This document shows positions 5,273 through 5,910 of a DNA stretch of 5,910 bases, piece by piece. The stretch covers positions 1 through 5,910 of the forward strand of contig CABQHF010000135.1 of assembly GCA_902463905.1 (NCBI GenBank), read 5' to 3'. The DNA comes from an uncultured Faecalibacterium sp. (lineage in GTDB: Bacteria > Bacillota > Clostridia > Oscillospirales > Ruminococcaceae). The position numbers and the translations under genes are program-made. Numbering within the stretch: position 1 is the first letter of the stretch; every line of letters starts with the position of its first letter. The notes beneath the pieces were generated by a model. That model did no database searches. It was not told the DNA's origin and was given only the letters and a program-made list of their open reading frames with translations.

Positions 5273-5910
5273 TTAACTCCTTGTCACCTTGAGCACATCC
5301 TTCACCTTGGAAAGCCGCGCCACCACGCGGTTGAGGTGCTCGGTGTTGTTGATACCGATGGTCAGGCTGACCACGGCGCAGTTGTTTTCCACCTGACGGG
5401 CGTTCAGGGCGTAGATGGGCACCCGGATGTCCGCCAGGGCAGCCAGCACATCCTGCAGCAGCTCGTTGCGGTTCAGGGCGATAATTTCAAGGCCGGCCTT
5501 GTAGCTGTCCTTGACGCTGTCGGCCCAGTAGGCCTTGACCCAGCGGGGCGCGTTGGTGGGGTCCTTCATGCTGGAAATGGCGTTGGCACAGCTCTGCTTG
5601 TGGATGGACACACCAAAGCCGCGGGTGATGAAGCCCACGATGGGGTCCCCGGGCAGCGGACTGCAGCATTTGGCAAACTTGATGGGGGTGTTGTCGAAGC
5701 CCTCCACCACCACACCGTCGGTGGCGTGCACCTTGCTCAGGTCCACCTTGGGCAGGTCCTCCTCAGACCGCTCCTCTGTGGCCTTCAGCTTGGTCCACTC
5801 CTCCTTGAGTTTGGGCAGGCAGTTGGCAATGGTCATGCCGCCATAACCGATGGCGGCATACAGCTCCTCGGCGTTGTTCTGGCGCAGGCGGCGGCAGCAG
5901 CTGCCGATGA
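5273..5910 (-). CDS. relA: RSH (p)ppGpp synthetase/hydrolase, C-terminal part (5' end outside window)
   Basis: The 211 visible residues are the C-terminal regulatory part of a long RelA/SpoT homolog; full proteins run to about 730-780 residues, so the hydrolase, synthetase and TGS domains lie beyond 5910. Visible parts in order are the helical-domain end with ELYAAIGYGG (15-24 of the visible part), a charged linker, the conserved-cysteine/zinc-finger region FAKCCSPLPGDPIVGFITRG (C81, C82, with H103 and C107 following), and a terminal ACT domain (about 138-211) ending KVKDVLKVTRS. This half senses ribosome state and amino-acid starvation and controls the balance of (p)ppGpp making and breaking. 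Two usually conserved spots differ: TRGRG is TRGFG here, and the ACT DRxGLL is NRNELL (146-151). The TAA at 5273 is 4 nt before dtd. The open frame enters from the right edge with no start. Confidence 0.95.
   Translation of the reverse strand, partial: IGSCCRRLRQNNAEELYAAIGYGGMTIANCLPKLKEEWTKLKATEERSEEDLPKVDLSKVHATDGVVVEGFDNTPIKFAKCCSPLPGDPIVGFITRGFGVSIHKQSCANAISSMKDPTNAPRWVKAYWADSVKDSYKAGLEIIALNRNELLQDVLAALADIRVPIYALNARQVENNCAVVSLTIGINNTEHLNRVVARLSKVKDVLKVTRS

Noticed and set aside
1..5910. CRISPR array, transposon, tRNA, rRNA or phage genes
   Set aside because: No regular direct repeats, terminal inverted repeats, tRNA cloverleaf or mobile-element protein could be found on either strand.

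Overview
This window looks like a piece of chromosome from a GC-rich, Gram-positive, fermentative gut anaerobe. It suggests the Clostridia, most likely Oscillospiraceae/Ruminococcaceae relatives of Faecalibacterium, Subdoligranulum or Gemmiger. The reasons are the protein flavour, the gene order RSH - dtd - MBL hydrolase - hemZ, the order mazG - hup, strong AGGAGG-type ribosome binding sites and sigma-A-like promoters. The genus is inference, because no 16S rRNA or other marker lies in the window.

All eight supported genes lie on the minus strand, so transcription runs from high to low coordinates. Region 1 (5910 to 1799) is a compact run that looks like one operon. It holds the 3' end of a bifunctional (p)ppGpp synthetase/hydrolase (RSH), dtd (D-aminoacyl-tRNA deacylase), a glyoxalase II-like metallo-beta-lactamase-fold hydrolase, hemZ (radical SAM coproporphyrinogen oxidase-like) and a PRK/uridine-kinase family nucleoside kinase. 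Gaps are 4, 4 and 18 nt, and hemZ overlaps the kinase by 35 nt. Region 2 (1798 to 1116) is a single-gene unit: a consensus -10 promoter, a GC-rich leader hairpin, a small coiled-coil/zinc-ribbon protein, and a strong intrinsic terminator. Region 3 (1115 to 1) starts with a second good promoter that has a perfect 6-bp dyad in its spacer. It drives mazG and then, 30 nt later, an HU-family DNA-binding protein cut by the left edge.

Functionally the window is mostly housekeeping: stringent-response signalling, tRNA proofreading, nucleotide-pool sanitation, tetrapyrrole-type radical SAM chemistry, nucleoside salvage and nucleoid structure. I see no mobile element, phage gene, CRISPR array, tRNA or rRNA, and no convincing new multi-gene system. 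The items most worth a second look are the nucleoside kinase lacking the N-terminal TGS/synthetase-like part common in its clostridial relatives, a MazG whose C-terminal repeat has lost its metal-binding acids, the dyad in the mazG promoter, and the uncharacterised zinc-ribbon protein with its own regulated-looking transcription unit.
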